Positions 6,993 to 16,341 of a DNA stretch of 64,000 bases are shown piece after piece. Position 1 is the first letter of the stretch; each line of letters opens with the position of its first letter. A program made the position numbers and the translations under genes. The stretch comes from Bacteroides salyersiae WAL 10018 = DSM 18765 = JCM 12988 (GTDB taxonomy: Bacteria > Bacteroidota > Bacteroidia > Bacteroidales > Bacteroidaceae): positions 2,964,821 to 3,028,820 of the forward strand of contig NZ_KB905466.1 in assembly GCF_000381365.1 (NCBI RefSeq), given 5' to 3'. The notes beneath the pieces were generated by a model. That model was not told the DNA's origin. It did not search any database and saw nothing but the letters and a program-made list of their open reading frames with translations.

Positions 6993-9449
6993 ATGAAGAA
7001 ATACGTCGATGTCATATTACCGTTACCGCTTCCAAGGAGTTTCACTTATTCTTTATCGGATGACAGTGCTGAGGATATAGAACCGGGGTGCCGTGTTGTG
7101 GTACCGTTCGGGCGAAAGAAATTCTATACGGCTATTGTTTGTAATGTACATTATTACGCACCTGCGGAGTATGAAGTGAAGGAAATTTCTGCTGTACTGG
7201 ATGCTACTCCTGTATTATTGCCGGTTCAGTTTAAGTTTTGGGAATGGCTGGCCGATTATTATCTTTGTACGCAAGGAGATGTTTACAAGGCTGCGTTACC
7301 TTCCGGGTTAAAACTGGAGAGTGAAACCATAGTGGAGTATAATCCGGATTTCGAGTCGGAAGTGCGGCTCTCGGAAAGGGAACAATTGATTCTCGACTTG
7401 CTATCTGTAGATCCGGAACAATGCGTTACTAAACTTGAAAAGGAAAGCGGAATTAAAAACATTCTTACCGTAATAAAATCTCTGCTTGATAAAGAAGCTA
7501 TTTTTGTAAAGGAAGAACTCAGAAGAACTTATAAGCCGAAAACGGAAGCTCGCGTTCGGTTGACCGGAGAAGCCGATGAGAGGCGGTTGCACATCTTATT
7601 TGATATTTTATCCCGTGCGCCTAAACAATTAGCATTGTTAATGAAGTATGTCGAGCTTTCGGGGGTAATGGGTAAGGGTACTGTAAAAGAGGTTGCCAAA
7701 AAGGAACTTTTGCAGCGTGCCGGTGTTTCTCCTTCCATATTGAACGGATTGGTAGAGAAAAAGATATTTGAAATATATTATCATGAAATCGGACGCCTGA
7801 ATGGTTGTGGTGGTGAAACTTTTTCACTTAATCCGCTAAATGAACATCAGCAGCGCGCTTACGGTGAAATAACGGAAGTGTTTCTTGAGAAAAGTGTCTG
7901 TTTGCTTCACGGGGTTACTTCCAGTGGAAAAACGGAAGTCTACATTCACCTGATTGATGAAGTGATCAGGCAGGGCAAACAGGTGTTGTATCTATTGCCG
8001 GAAATTGCATTGACTACACAGATAACAGAACGGTTAAGACGGGTGTTCGGCACTCGATTGGGAATCTACCATTCTAAGTTTCCAGATGCTGAACGGGTGG
8101 AGATATGGCAGAAACAATTGGGAGATAAAGGATACGATATAATATTGGGAGTACGTTCTTCTGTTTTTTTGCCGTTTCGTAATCTTGGTCTGGTGATTGT
8201 GGACGAAGAACATGAAAATACGTATAAACAACAGGATCCGGCACCGCGCTATCATGCCCGTAATGCTGCTATTGTGTTGGCAGCTATGTATGGGGCGAAG
8301 GTTTTGTTGGGAACTGCTACGCCGTCTGTGGAAACCTGGTACAATGCTACTAACGGAAAATACGGGCTGGTTGAATTGAAAGAGCGGTATCAGGAAATCC
8401 GATTGCCGGAGATTCTTCCTGTCGATATAAAGGAATTGCATCGTAAGAAGCGGATGATCGGTCAATTTTCTCCCCTGCTTATTCAATATATACGTGAAGC
8501 ATTGGATCAGAAAGAACAGGTAATCTTGTTTCAGAACCGGCGTGGATTTGCTCCGATGATCGAGTGCCGTACTTGTGGGTGGGTACCGAAGTGTAAAAAT
8601 TGCGATGTCAGTCTGACTTATCATAAAGGAATCAATCAACTGACATGCCATTATTGCGGATATACCTATCAGTTGCCTCGTTCGTGTCCTGCTTGTGATG
8701 GGGTAGAGTTGGTGAACCGTGGTTTTGGAACCGAGAAAATCGAAGATGATATAAAAATAGCTTTTCCTGAAGCTTCCGTAGCACGTATGGACTTGGATAC
8801 CACCCGTACCCGCTCGGCTTATGAAAAGATTATTGCTGATTTTGAACAGGGGAAAACGGATATACTTATCGGTACGCAAATGGTATCGAAAGGGTTGGAT
8901 TTTGACCATGTAAGTGTGGTAGGTATTCTTAATGCGGATACGATGCTGAATTATCCTGATTTTCGTTCATATGAACGGGCTTTTCAGTTGATGGCACAGG
9001 TTGCCGGGCGTGCCGGAAGGAAAAACAAACAGGGGCGTGTCATTTTACAGACCAAAAGTATCGACCATCCTATCATTGCTCAGGTGATGGCGAACGATTA
9101 TGAACAGATGGTTGCCGGCCAACTTGCCGAAAGGCAGATGTTTCACTATCCGCCTTATTATCGTCTGGTGTATGTTTATCTGAAAAATCGGAATGAGATC
9201 CTGTTGGAACAGATGGCTGATGTGATGGCGGGAAAGTTGCGTACTGTATTCGGGGCGCGTGTGTTAGGACCGGATAAGCCGCCGGTAGGCCGGATACAGA
9301 CCCTTTTTATAAAAAAGATAATCGTGAAGATAGAATATAATGCGTCGATGGGGCGTGCCAGGGAGTTGTTGTTGCAAGTACAACGGGAAATGATTGAAGA
9401 TGAGCGTTTCAAATCGTTGATTGTGTATTATGATGTAGATCCCATGTAA
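6993..9449 (+). CDS. priA: Primosomal replication-restart helicase PriA
   Basis: This 818-residue protein is a PriA-type 3'-5' helicase that recognises stalled replication forks and reloads DnaB. The N-terminal 3'-DNA-binding domain begins VDVILPLPLPRSFTYSL. Walker A is GVTSSGKT (about residues 306-313) and the Walker B/DEAH box is DEEH (about 404). Eight cysteines in CxxC pairs between about residues 525 and 570 form the zinc-binding insertion. Helicase motif V/VI elements GTQMVSKGLDF and AGRAGR follow. Length is a little greater than the 730-residue E. coli enzyme, as is usual in Bacteroidota. All catalytic motifs are intact. Confidence 0.97.
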   Translation: MKKYVDVILPLPLPRSFTYSLSDDSAEDIEPGCRVVVPFGRKKFYTAIVCNVHYYAPAEYEVKEISAVLDATPVLLPVQFKFWEWLADYYLCTQGDVYKAALPSGLKLESETIVEYNPDFESEVRLSEREQLILDLLSVDPEQCVTKLEKESGIKNILTVIKSLLDKEAIFVKEELRRTYKPKTEARVRLTGEADERRLHILFDILSRAPKQLALLMKYVELSGVMGKGTVKEVAKKELLQRAGVSPSILNGLVEKKIFEIYYHEIGRLNGCGGETFSLNPLNEHQQRAYGEITEVFLEKSVCLLHGVTSSGKTEVYIHLIDEVIRQGKQVLYLLPEIALTTQITERLRRVFGTRLGIYHSKFPDAERVEIWQKQLGDKGYDIILGVRSSVFLPFRNLGLVIVDEEHENTYKQQDPAPRYHARNAAIVLAAMYGAKVLLGTATPSVETWYNATNGKYGLVELKERYQEIRLPEILPVDIKELHRKKRMIGQFSPLLIQYIREALDQKEQVILFQNRRGFAPMIECRTCGWVPKCKNCDVSLTYHKGINQLTCHYCGYTYQLPRSCPACDGVELVNRGFGTEKIEDDIKIAFPEASVARMDLDTTRTRSAYEKIIADFEQGKTDILIGTQMVSKGLDFDHVSVVGILNADTMLNYPDFRSYERAFQLMAQVAGRAGRKNKQGRVILQTKSIDHPIIAQVMANDYEQMVAGQLAERQMFHYPPYYRLVYVYLKNRNEILLEQMADVMAGKLRTVFGARVLGPDKPPVGRIQTLFIKKIIVKIEYNASMGRARELLLQVQREMIEDERFKSLIVYYDVDPM

Positions 9450-9482
9450 TTTGAATATATATTTATCCTTAAAATAGAAGCT

Positions 9483-11282
9483 ATGAAGCGAATAACCTTA
9501 TCATTATTTTCTTGTCTATTGAGTTTTGGAGTGCTTTCTGCACAGCAGGGAGTCACTCAGTGTGGAGTACCTACGGGGCAGACGCCTTTTCCGGTTTTGA
9601 CTTATACGGAATTACCCGATCCGATGCAGCCCGTGCTCCGGGAATGGGCTATGGTTAAGACTCCGCATGTCTCTTGGGGTAGTACGGATGTGCGTTATGC
9701 AAAACATAAAGTGCCGCAGTTGAAACAGCAAAATACACTTCGTCTACATGCTTGGCGGGGTGAAAAGGTAAATGCTCAAGCCGTTGTATGGACCGGTAGT
9801 GAAGTGGAGAATTTGAAATGTACGCTTTCTGATTTAAAAAACAATAAAGGAGGGGTACTTCCCTCTGATGCCTGGAATATCGGTTTTATACGTTATGTGA
9901 TGACGGATGAGTTGAACAAAGATGGAAAAGGGGCTTGCGGACATCGTCCTGACCATTCACTGTATGATTCTTTGTTAGTGGCCGATCCGATAGATCATAT
10001 GCTGCAAAGCGGATTGCTTGAGGCTATGACTACACAACCGGTTTGGGTGAAGTGCCAAATACCGCAGTCGGCTGCTCCCGGTATTTATAAAGGAGAGGTG
10101 TGTGTTAAAGACGGCGACCGTTTGTTAGGCAAGTTAAAATTGGAAATTCATGTTTCTGACCGCGTGTTGCCTGTACCTTCAGAATGGACTTATCATTTGG
10201 ATCTTTGGCAGAATCCGTTTGCTGTGGCCCGCTACTATCAGGTTCCGCTCTGGAGTCAGGCTCATTTGGATGCCATGCGTCCGTTGATGAAAATGTTGGC
10301 AGATGCCGGTCAGAAAATAATTACGGCAAGTATTATGCATAAACCTTGGAACGGGCAGACGGAGGACTTTTTTGAAACGATGGTAACCTGGATGAAAAAG
10401 GCAGACGGTACTTGGGGCTTTGACTATACTGTGTTCGACCGTTGGGTGGAGTTCATGATGAGTGTTGGCATTGACCGGCAGATAAACTGTTATTCAATGG
10501 TACCGTGGGAACTTTCATTTCAGTATTTCGATCAGGCTACCAATAGTATGAAGTCTGTGAAGACGGCTCCGGGAGAGAAAGAATATGAGGAAATGTGGAT
10601 AGCTATGTTATCTTCTTTTTCACGGCATTTACGTGAAAAGGGTTGGTTTGGTATTTGTACGATAGCAATGGACGAGCGGCCAATGGAGGTTATGCAGAAA
10701 ACTTTGGCGGTTATTCGAAAGGCTGATCCGGAATTTAAAGTTTCTCTGGCCGGGAACTATCATGCGGAAATAGAACCGGCTCTTTATGATTATTGTATCT
10801 GTATCGGACAGGAGTTTCCGGTGGATGTGCGTATGCGTCGCGCTTCGGAGAATAAACTGACGACCTATTATACATCTTGTGCAGAAGCGTATCCGAATAC
10901 GTTCACTTTTTCGGATCCGGCAGAGGCGGTATGGATGAGTTTCTATTCGGCTCAGAAACATCTGGACGGGTATTTACGTTGGGCATACAATAGCTGGCCT
11001 CTTGAGCCCTTGCTCGATTCACGGTTCAAGACATGGGCCGGTGGTGATACTTATCTGGTGTATCCGGGGGCTCGTAGTTCCATTCGTTTTGAAAAATTGA
11101 TAGAGGGTATTCAGGCACATGAAAAAATAACCATATTGCGTAAGGAGTTCTTGGATAAGGGAAATAAGAACGGTTGGAAGAAGATAGAAAAGATGCTGTC
11201 TACTTTCCGTCTGGAGGATTTTCCGGAGATTCCTGCTGCCGTGACCGTAAATCGTGCAAATGAAATTTTGAATTCGTTTTAA
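9483..11282 (+). CDS. Secreted DUF4091 glycoside-hydrolase-like protein
   Basis: This 599-residue protein has a signal peptide (about 1-20, cleaved LSA before QQG). A central TIM-barrel-like region contains IAMDERP (acidic pair near residue 396) and the C-terminal part carries the DUF4091 hallmark WAGGDTYLVYPG. DUF4091 proteins are thought to be glycoside hydrolases acting on complex glycans and are common in gut Bacteroidota, but substrate and mechanism are not known. It stands alone here, with no SusC/SusD pair or regulator nearby, so the context gives no hint of substrate. A periplasmic or surface location is inferred from the signal peptide. Confidence 0.85.
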   Translation: MKRITLSLFSCLLSFGVLSAQQGVTQCGVPTGQTPFPVLTYTELPDPMQPVLREWAMVKTPHVSWGSTDVRYAKHKVPQLKQQNTLRLHAWRGEKVNAQAVVWTGSEVENLKCTLSDLKNNKGGVLPSDAWNIGFIRYVMTDELNKDGKGACGHRPDHSLYDSLLVADPIDHMLQSGLLEAMTTQPVWVKCQIPQSAAPGIYKGEVCVKDGDRLLGKLKLEIHVSDRVLPVPSEWTYHLDLWQNPFAVARYYQVPLWSQAHLDAMRPLMKMLADAGQKIITASIMHKPWNGQTEDFFETMVTWMKKADGTWGFDYTVFDRWVEFMMSVGIDRQINCYSMVPWELSFQYFDQATNSMKSVKTAPGEKEYEEMWIAMLSSFSRHLREKGWFGICTIAMDERPMEVMQKTLAVIRKADPEFKVSLAGNYHAEIEPALYDYCICIGQEFPVDVRMRRASENKLTTYYTSCAEAYPNTFTFSDPAEAVWMSFYSAQKHLDGYLRWAYNSWPLEPLLDSRFKTWAGGDTYLVYPGARSSIRFEKLIEGIQAHEKITILRKEFLDKGNKNGWKKIEKMLSTFRLEDFPEIPAAVTVNRANEILNSF

Positions 11283-11418
11283 TGATGTGCCAATTAATAA
11301 TATGCCAATATGCCAATGTGCCAATGTGCCAATTGGCTGCGCTATCATGCCGAACGGCACATTGGCATATTATTTAATTGGCATATTGGCACATTATTAA
11401 TTGTCACATTATTTATAT
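11283..11418. repeat. TGCCAAT direct and inverted repeat array
   Basis: TGCCAAT occurs at 11288, then in an exact 8-bp register at 11303, 11311, 11319 and 11327. The reverse complement ATTGGCA occurs at 11361, 11377 and 11385. The two halves form a long imperfect inverted repeat (about 50-base arms) around a GC-rich centre. The array fills the gap before the phosphatase gene and would form a long hairpin in its leader or in the 3' end of the upstream transcript. Confidence 0.85.
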
Positions 11419-11883
11419 ATGAAGAAGATACTGTTTGTTTGTCTGGGAAATATATGTCGTTCCTCTACGGCCGAAGGGGTGATGCTTCACTTATTGAAAG
11501 AAGCCGGACTGGAAAAAGAGTTTGTAATTGATTCGGCTGGTATTTTGGCTTATCATGAAGGAGAACTGCCCGATAGTAGAATGCGTGCTCATGCTGCCCG
11601 CCGTGGTTATAAGCTTGTGCATCGTTCCAGACCGGTACGTACGGAAGACTTTTATAACTTTGACCTTATTATCGGGATGGACGACCGTAATATAGACGAT
11701 TTACAAGAGCGTGCTCCGGGGGTTGAGGAGCAGAAGAAGATACACCGTATGACGGAATACTGTAGGCGTATTCCGGCCGATCATGTTCCCGATCCGTACT
11801 ATGGAGGGGCTGAGGGGTTTGAATACGTTCTCGATATACTTGAAGATGCCTGTTCCGGTTTGTTGGAGAAGCTTGGTTGTTAG
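11419..11883 (+). CDS. Low-molecular-weight protein-tyrosine phosphatase
   Basis: This 154-residue protein has the P-loop CLGNICR (C8 to R14) followed by Ser, the signature of low-molecular-weight tyrosine phosphatases, and the general-acid loop DPYYGG with Asp125. The fold normally dephosphorylates phosphotyrosine on proteins such as polysaccharide tyrosine kinases or acts on small phospho-substrates. No kinase partner lies nearby. An in-frame TTG 18 bp upstream is possible, but ATG 11419 places the P-loop at the usual distance from the start. The gene is preceded by an unusual repeat array. Confidence 0.92.
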   Translation: MKKILFVCLGNICRSSTAEGVMLHLLKEAGLEKEFVIDSAGILAYHEGELPDSRMRAHAARRGYKLVHRSRPVRTEDFYNFDLIIGMDDRNIDDLQERAPGVEEQKKIHRMTEYCRRIPADHVPDPYYGGAEGFEYVLDILEDACSGLLEKLGC

Positions 11884-11886
11884 GTA

Positions 11887-12663
11887 TTAATGTCTACTGT
11901 ACAAGTCTCGGTAGAAACGTTTGTCTTGCTCTATGTAGCAGGTGGCGTCAATACCGACTTGCTGTAGATATTTTGTGATCTCTCCCAGTTTTTTACGGGG
12001 AACTCTTCCTATATAATATAAATGATAATTGTAGTCATTGTCTAATACTTCCATAGTATAAGTGAACGTTTGTTCGCGCGCATAATCAAAATTCACCTTT
12101 TGCAGGTTACTGTATGGGAATGATACTTTCCGGCCGATACTGTGTATGGTAATCATGTCGTTGGTTAAAGTTATGTAACCGAAACGGGCTAATAGTGCAT
12201 ATAGTAGGAAAGCACTTAAAACGAGAAAAAAGCTTCCCGGAATAATTCCCCATAATACGCCGGAAATAATCATTCTACATCCCAGTACGGCAAATGCAAT
12301 GAACAATGAGACAAAGTAGAGCATGTAGAGAGAGGATCGGCAATATTTCTTTTCCGGCACAATCATTTCTGCCGCTCTCTTTCCCGGTCTATAATTGTCA
12401 AATGGTATTCCGTTTGACACCAGATAACGGATGACAGACGTCGGATGTCGAAATGGGGTCAAGTAGATCGACTTGTCAGCACTTTGTATTAGATGCAGGG
12501 TAAGTATTCCTGCACCATATTTATCTTTTGAAACACGACTGTCTTTACGAGGTGCTTGATGATAACGTTCCATAAAACTGAAACTCTTAATATCGTGAAG
12601 CTGTATTTTGTTGCGTTGCAGTAACTTCTCAGCTTGTTTTTGTTCGGGGAGGGTTGTTTTCAT
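11887..12663 (-). CDS. Membrane protein with a PH-like domain, function unknown
   Basis: This 258-residue protein is not assigned to a family with confidence. It has a hydrophilic N-terminal half, two hydrophobic helices (about residues 112-130 and 138-160), and a C-terminal stretch of beta-rich sequence (YITLTNDMITIHS... FPYSNLQKVNF) that resembles bacterial PH-like domains seen after membrane helices. Its start overlaps the end of the upstream 7TM-HD gene by 35 bp, so the two are probably translationally coupled and may act together at the membrane. No catalytic motif is apparent. Confidence 0.75.
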   Translation of the reverse strand: MKTTLPEQKQAEKLLQRNKIQLHDIKSFSFMERYHQAPRKDSRVSKDKYGAGILTLHLIQSADKSIYLTPFRHPTSVIRYLVSNGIPFDNYRPGKRAAEMIVPEKKYCRSSLYMLYFVSLFIAFAVLGCRMIISGVLWGIIPGSFFLVLSAFLLYALLARFGYITLTNDMITIHSIGRKVSFPYSNLQKVNFDYAREQTFTYTMEVLDNDYNYHLYYIGRVPRKKLGEITKYLQQVGIDATCYIEQDKRFYRDLYSRH

Positions 12664-14719
12664 TTTTTAATTCCGGATAACTGATACGAGTGTGATAAAT
12701 CATTTTTAGTTTCTCTTTAAAAACAGCTTTAACGGTTGCGATATCCTTAAAAGTGATAGGACATTCTTTAAAGTAACCTTCTTCCATCTGTGAATCGATG
12801 ATTTTCTCTACCAGATTGCTGATGCTCTCTTCCGTGTATTCGGGTAAACTGCGTGAAGCGGCTTCTACTGCATCTGCCATCATCAGTATAGCGGTTTCTT
12901 TAGAGAAAGGGTTGGGACCCGGGTAAGTGAATTTCTCATCGTCAGGCTCTTCGCCGGGATGTTCATTTTTCCAGGAGATATAGAAGAATTTTGTTTTTCC
13001 ACGTCCATGATGGGTACTGATAAAATCTTTTATGGCTTTAGGAAGATTATGTTTTTCTGCTAGTTTAAGACCGTCTGTCACATGGCTGATTACTACCTGT
13101 GCGCTCTGTTCATAGCTCAAGTTTTTATGTGGGTTTACTCCTCCGGACTGGTTTTCTGTAAAAAACGCAGGGTTTTCCATTTTTCCTATGTCATGATATA
13201 AGGCACCGGTACGCACGAGTTGGCTTTTGGCACCTATGCGGATAGCCGCTTCTGCGGCAAGATTGGCTACTTGCATCGAGTGTTGGAAAGTTCCAGGTAC
13301 AGTTTCGGACATTTGGCGGAGCAGATCGGTGTTGATGTTCGATAGCTCTACCAATGTTACATTAGATGTGAATCCGAATGTCTTTTCCAGTAAAAATAGA
13401 AGAGGATATGCAAACAATAATAGGATTCCGTTAGTGATAAAATAGGTATACATGCGGACATTCAGCTTCGATAGATCGTTTTCTGTGATCAGTTCGATAG
13501 CAAAATAAATGGCGGCATAAGTTAATATGACCAAAAGCGCAGTACGGAAAAGCTGTGATCTTTGTGATAATTCCCGTAAACTGAAGATGGCAACCAGGCC
13601 GGCGGCCAACTGAACTAAGATGAATTCGTGCGGGAACCGCAGTGTTATCGAACAGATCAGTATGGTAATGACATGTGTAAGAAAAGCTGTACGGGAATCG
13701 AGGAATACCCGTATGATGATGGGAAGCATTGCATAAGGCAAGATATATACATTGGATATGTTATGCGTCACCATTAATGCAGTGATTACATTGTAGAAAA
13801 CAATGAGAATAAAGAGGAGAGACAAGCTACCTTTGCGCTGGTAATAGTCTTTGCGGAATAACTCCAAATAGAGCATGAAGCAGAGTATGAAGATGCTGAC
13901 AAAAAGGATCTGACCTCCTAAGATCAGACGCTTTTGGCCGAGTGATTCACTCCGTTTGATGGATTCTTTCCGAAGGGATTCCAATATGTTGTATGTTCCT
14001 TGGTCTACAATCTCTCCGCGGTCTATGATTTTTTGTCCGCTGACTACCACTCCATTCGACCAGGAATAATTGTCCAGAATTTCTTTTTTTGTACTTTCGG
14101 AACGTTCTTGATCATAAATCAGATTGGGGAAAATGTATTCATTGAGAGCACATTGTCGCAGAATATTCCGGTTATAATGGGCTGTATCGGCAGACAGTAG
14201 ATGTTCATATGCTTTCTTTACGGTATAAGTGCCGGATATGGCTTGCGACTTTGCTAGTTTATTGTCTATTTTTCTGATGTATTCCGCACTGTCCTTATTC
14301 AGGCTTTGGGCATCTTCTGTTGATAGGATGCCGGAAGTATAAATATCTTTTAGCGTCCGTTCGATATAGCGAATATAATCCGTTGAGGGAAGGATGCCTT
14401 TAAGATGGTTATGGTAATCTTCTTTCAGCTTGTTGAGGGCATTTGTTTCTATATTTTTATCTAATTGGTAGTAAGGTTGGAAAGTACTTAGCAGACTGTC
14501 TTGTTCGCGTTTTACCACTTCATTGTCTTTGTAGATCGGAAAATTGAAGGTGGCGATCAACTGTCCGTATTTCCAAGGCTTGTTAATGTCAAACTGATAG
14601 TTGAATTTACCGTCTCGAGGCAGAAAGTATACAATAACTGTTACTGTAGCCACAAATATCAGTGCTTTGTACAACAAATCTCTGTAAGAGAAGCTCTTTT
14701 TTTTCTTGAGATGATTCAT
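12629..14719 (-). CDS. 7TM-HD family phosphohydrolase (PgpH-type c-di-AMP phosphodiesterase)
   Basis: This 696-residue protein has one N-terminal membrane helix, an extracytoplasmic domain (roughly residues 45-270), a block of about seven helices, and a cytoplasmic HD domain with YHDIGKM (His509-Asp510) and STHHGRG further on. That order matches the 7TMR-HDED/PgpH group, whose characterised members hydrolyse cyclic di-AMP. The start at MNHLKKKK is preferred over an ATG 39 bp upstream because it leaves a short positively charged N-terminus. It is divergent from gltX and overlaps the small PH-like gene at its 3' end. Confidence 0.9.
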   Translation of the reverse strand: MNHLKKKKSFSYRDLLYKALIFVATVTVIVYFLPRDGKFNYQFDINKPWKYGQLIATFNFPIYKDNEVVKREQDSLLSTFQPYYQLDKNIETNALNKLKEDYHNHLKGILPSTDYIRYIERTLKDIYTSGILSTEDAQSLNKDSAEYIRKIDNKLAKSQAISGTYTVKKAYEHLLSADTAHYNRNILRQCALNEYIFPNLIYDQERSESTKKEILDNYSWSNGVVVSGQKIIDRGEIVDQGTYNILESLRKESIKRSESLGQKRLILGGQILFVSIFILCFMLYLELFRKDYYQRKGSLSLLFILIVFYNVITALMVTHNISNVYILPYAMLPIIIRVFLDSRTAFLTHVITILICSITLRFPHEFILVQLAAGLVAIFSLRELSQRSQLFRTALLVILTYAAIYFAIELITENDLSKLNVRMYTYFITNGILLLFAYPLLFLLEKTFGFTSNVTLVELSNINTDLLRQMSETVPGTFQHSMQVANLAAEAAIRIGAKSQLVRTGALYHDIGKMENPAFFTENQSGGVNPHKNLSYEQSAQVVISHVTDGLKLAEKHNLPKAIKDFISTHHGRGKTKFFYISWKNEHPGEEPDDEKFTYPGPNPFSKETAILMMADAVEAASRSLPEYTEESISNLVEKIIDSQMEEGYFKECPITFKDIATVKAVFKEKLKMIYHTRISYPELKNENNPPRTKTS

Positions 14720-14777
14720 ATCCTTTGAATTTTTTGCGAAAAGTACAAAAAAAAACAATCGTGTGGAAAAAAAAGTT

Positions 14778-14785
14778 TAATTTTG
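14778..14785 (+). promoter_or_regulatory. -7 element of the gltX promoter
   Basis: TAATTTTG followed by CGGCG lies 29 bp before gltX. The same TAATTTTGCGGCG string occurs at the rpsU promoter. A clear -33 TTG is not seen. Confidence 0.65.
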
Positions 14786-14813
14786 CGGCGATTTACCTAT
14801 ACTAACCCAAATT

Positions 14814-16331
14814 ATGGCAGAAAGAAAAGTAAGAGTTCGCTTTGCTCCGAGCCCGACAGGGGCATTGCACATCGGTGGTGTGCGTACAGCTTTGTATAAT
14901 TATCTCTTTGCTCGTCAGCACGGAGGCGATATGATTTTCCGTATTGAAGATACTGATTCGAACCGTTTCGTTCCGGGAGCGGAAGAATATATCCTCGAGT
15001 CTTTTAAATGGCTGGGAATTCATTTTGATGAGGGGGTGAGCTTTGGAGGAGAGTATGGCCCGTATCGCCAGTCTGAACGCCGTGAAATATACAAGAAGTA
15101 TGTGAAAGTATTATTGGATAACGGCAAGGCTTATATTGCTTTTGATACTCCCGAAGAGTTGGATGCTAAACGTGCTGAGATTGCAAATTTTCAATATGAT
15201 GCTTCCACGCGTGGTATGATGCGTAATTCGCTGACCCTTTCGAAAGAAGAAGTGGATGCGTTAATTGCTGAAGGCAAACAATATGTGGTTCGTTTTAAAA
15301 TAGAGCCCAATGAAGATGTGCATGTCGATGATCTGATTCGCGGTGAGGTGATTATAAATTCTTCTATTTTAGATGATAAGGTGCTTTACAAATCGGCTGA
15401 TGAATTACCTACTTACCATCTTGCAAATATAGTGGATGACCATTTGATGGAGGTTTCCCATGTGATTCGTGGGGAAGAATGGTTGCCTTCGGCACCTTTG
15501 CATGTGTTGCTCTACCGGGCTTTTGGTTGGGAGGATACGATGCCTGCTTTTGCACATCTGCCTTTACTGTTGAAGCCGGAAGGAAACGGTAAGTTGAGCA
15601 AGCGTGACGGTGATCGTTTGGGATTCCCGGTATTCCCGTTGGAGTGGCATGATCCTAAAACGGGTGAGGTGTCGTCAGGCTATCGTGAATCGGGTTATCT
15701 TCCTGAAGCTGTTATCAATTTCCTTGCTTTGCTGGGATGGAATCCGGGAAATGATCAGGAAGTGATGTCAATGGATGAATTGATCGGGCTCTTCGATTTG
15801 CATCGTTGTAGTAAATCGGGAGCCAAGTTCGACTATAAAAAAGGAATTTGGTTCAATCATCAATATATTCAACAGAAATCGAATGAAGAAATTGCCGAGC
15901 TTTTTGTGCCTGTCTTGAAAGAACATGGGATAGAGGTGCCTTTCGAAAAAGTCGTGACTGTGATGGGAATGATGAAAGACCGGGTCAGCTTTGTTCGCGA
16001 ATTGTGGGATGTTTGCAGCTTTTTCTTTGTTGCTCCTGTAGAATATGATGAGAAGACGGTGAAGAAACGCTGGAAAGAGGATTCTGCCAAGTGTATGACT
16101 GAATTGGCGGAGGTATTGGCAGGTATCGAAGATTTCAGTATTGAAGGTCAAGAGAAGATAGTGATGGATTGGATTGCAGAAAAAGGTTACCATACAGGTA
16201 ATATCATGAATGCATTTCGTTTGACATTGGTAGGAGAAGGGAAAGGGCCGCACATGTTTGATATTTCATGGGTGTTGGGTAAAGAAGAAACATTGGCTCG
16301 TATAAAGCGTGCCGTAGAGATTTTGAAGTAA
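14814..16331 (+). CDS. gltX: Glutamate--tRNA ligase
   Basis: This 505-residue class I synthetase charges tRNA-Glu. The HIGH-type motif is within [12 protein letters not shown] (residues 11-22) and the KMSKS-type motif is KLSKR (about 260-264). [15 protein letters not shown] and the zinc-less central region are typical of bacterial GltX. Length and motifs are normal. It is followed 10 bp later by the Kdo transferase gene, suggesting co-transcription. Confidence 0.97.
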   Translation: MAERKVRVRFAPSPTGALHIGGVRTALYNYLFARQHGGDMIFRIEDTDSNRFVPGAEEYILESFKWLGIHFDEGVSFGGEYGPYRQSERREIYKKYVKVLLDNGKAYIAFDTPEELDAKRAEIANFQYDASTRGMMRNSLTLSKEEVDALIAEGKQYVVRFKIEPNEDVHVDDLIRGEVIINSSILDDKVLYKSADELPTYHLANIVDDHLMEVSHVIRGEEWLPSAPLHVLLYRAFGWEDTMPAFAHLPLLLKPEGNGKLSKRDGDRLGFPVFPLEWHDPKTGEVSSGYRESGYLPEAVINFLALLGWNPGNDQEVMSMDELIGLFDLHRCSKSGAKFDYKKGIWFNHQYIQQKSNEEIAELFVPVLKEHGIEVPFEKVVTVMGMMKDRVSFVRELWDVCSFFFVAPVEYDEKTVKKRWKEDSAKCMTELAEVLAGIEDFSIEGQEKIVMDWIAEKGYHTGNIMNAFRLTLVGEGKGPHMFDISWVLGKEETLARIKRAVEILK

Positions 16332-16341
16332 TAAAAACGAT

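Noticed and set aside
8034..8909. 291-codon open frame on the minus strand opposite priA
   Set aside because: It covers the helicase motifs of priA in antisense, has no recognisable domain, and reflects codon bias of the real gene.
11401..11418. TTG start for the tyrosine phosphatase
   Set aside because: The ATG at 11419 places the P-loop cysteine at the usual residue 8; six extra residues derive from the repeat region.
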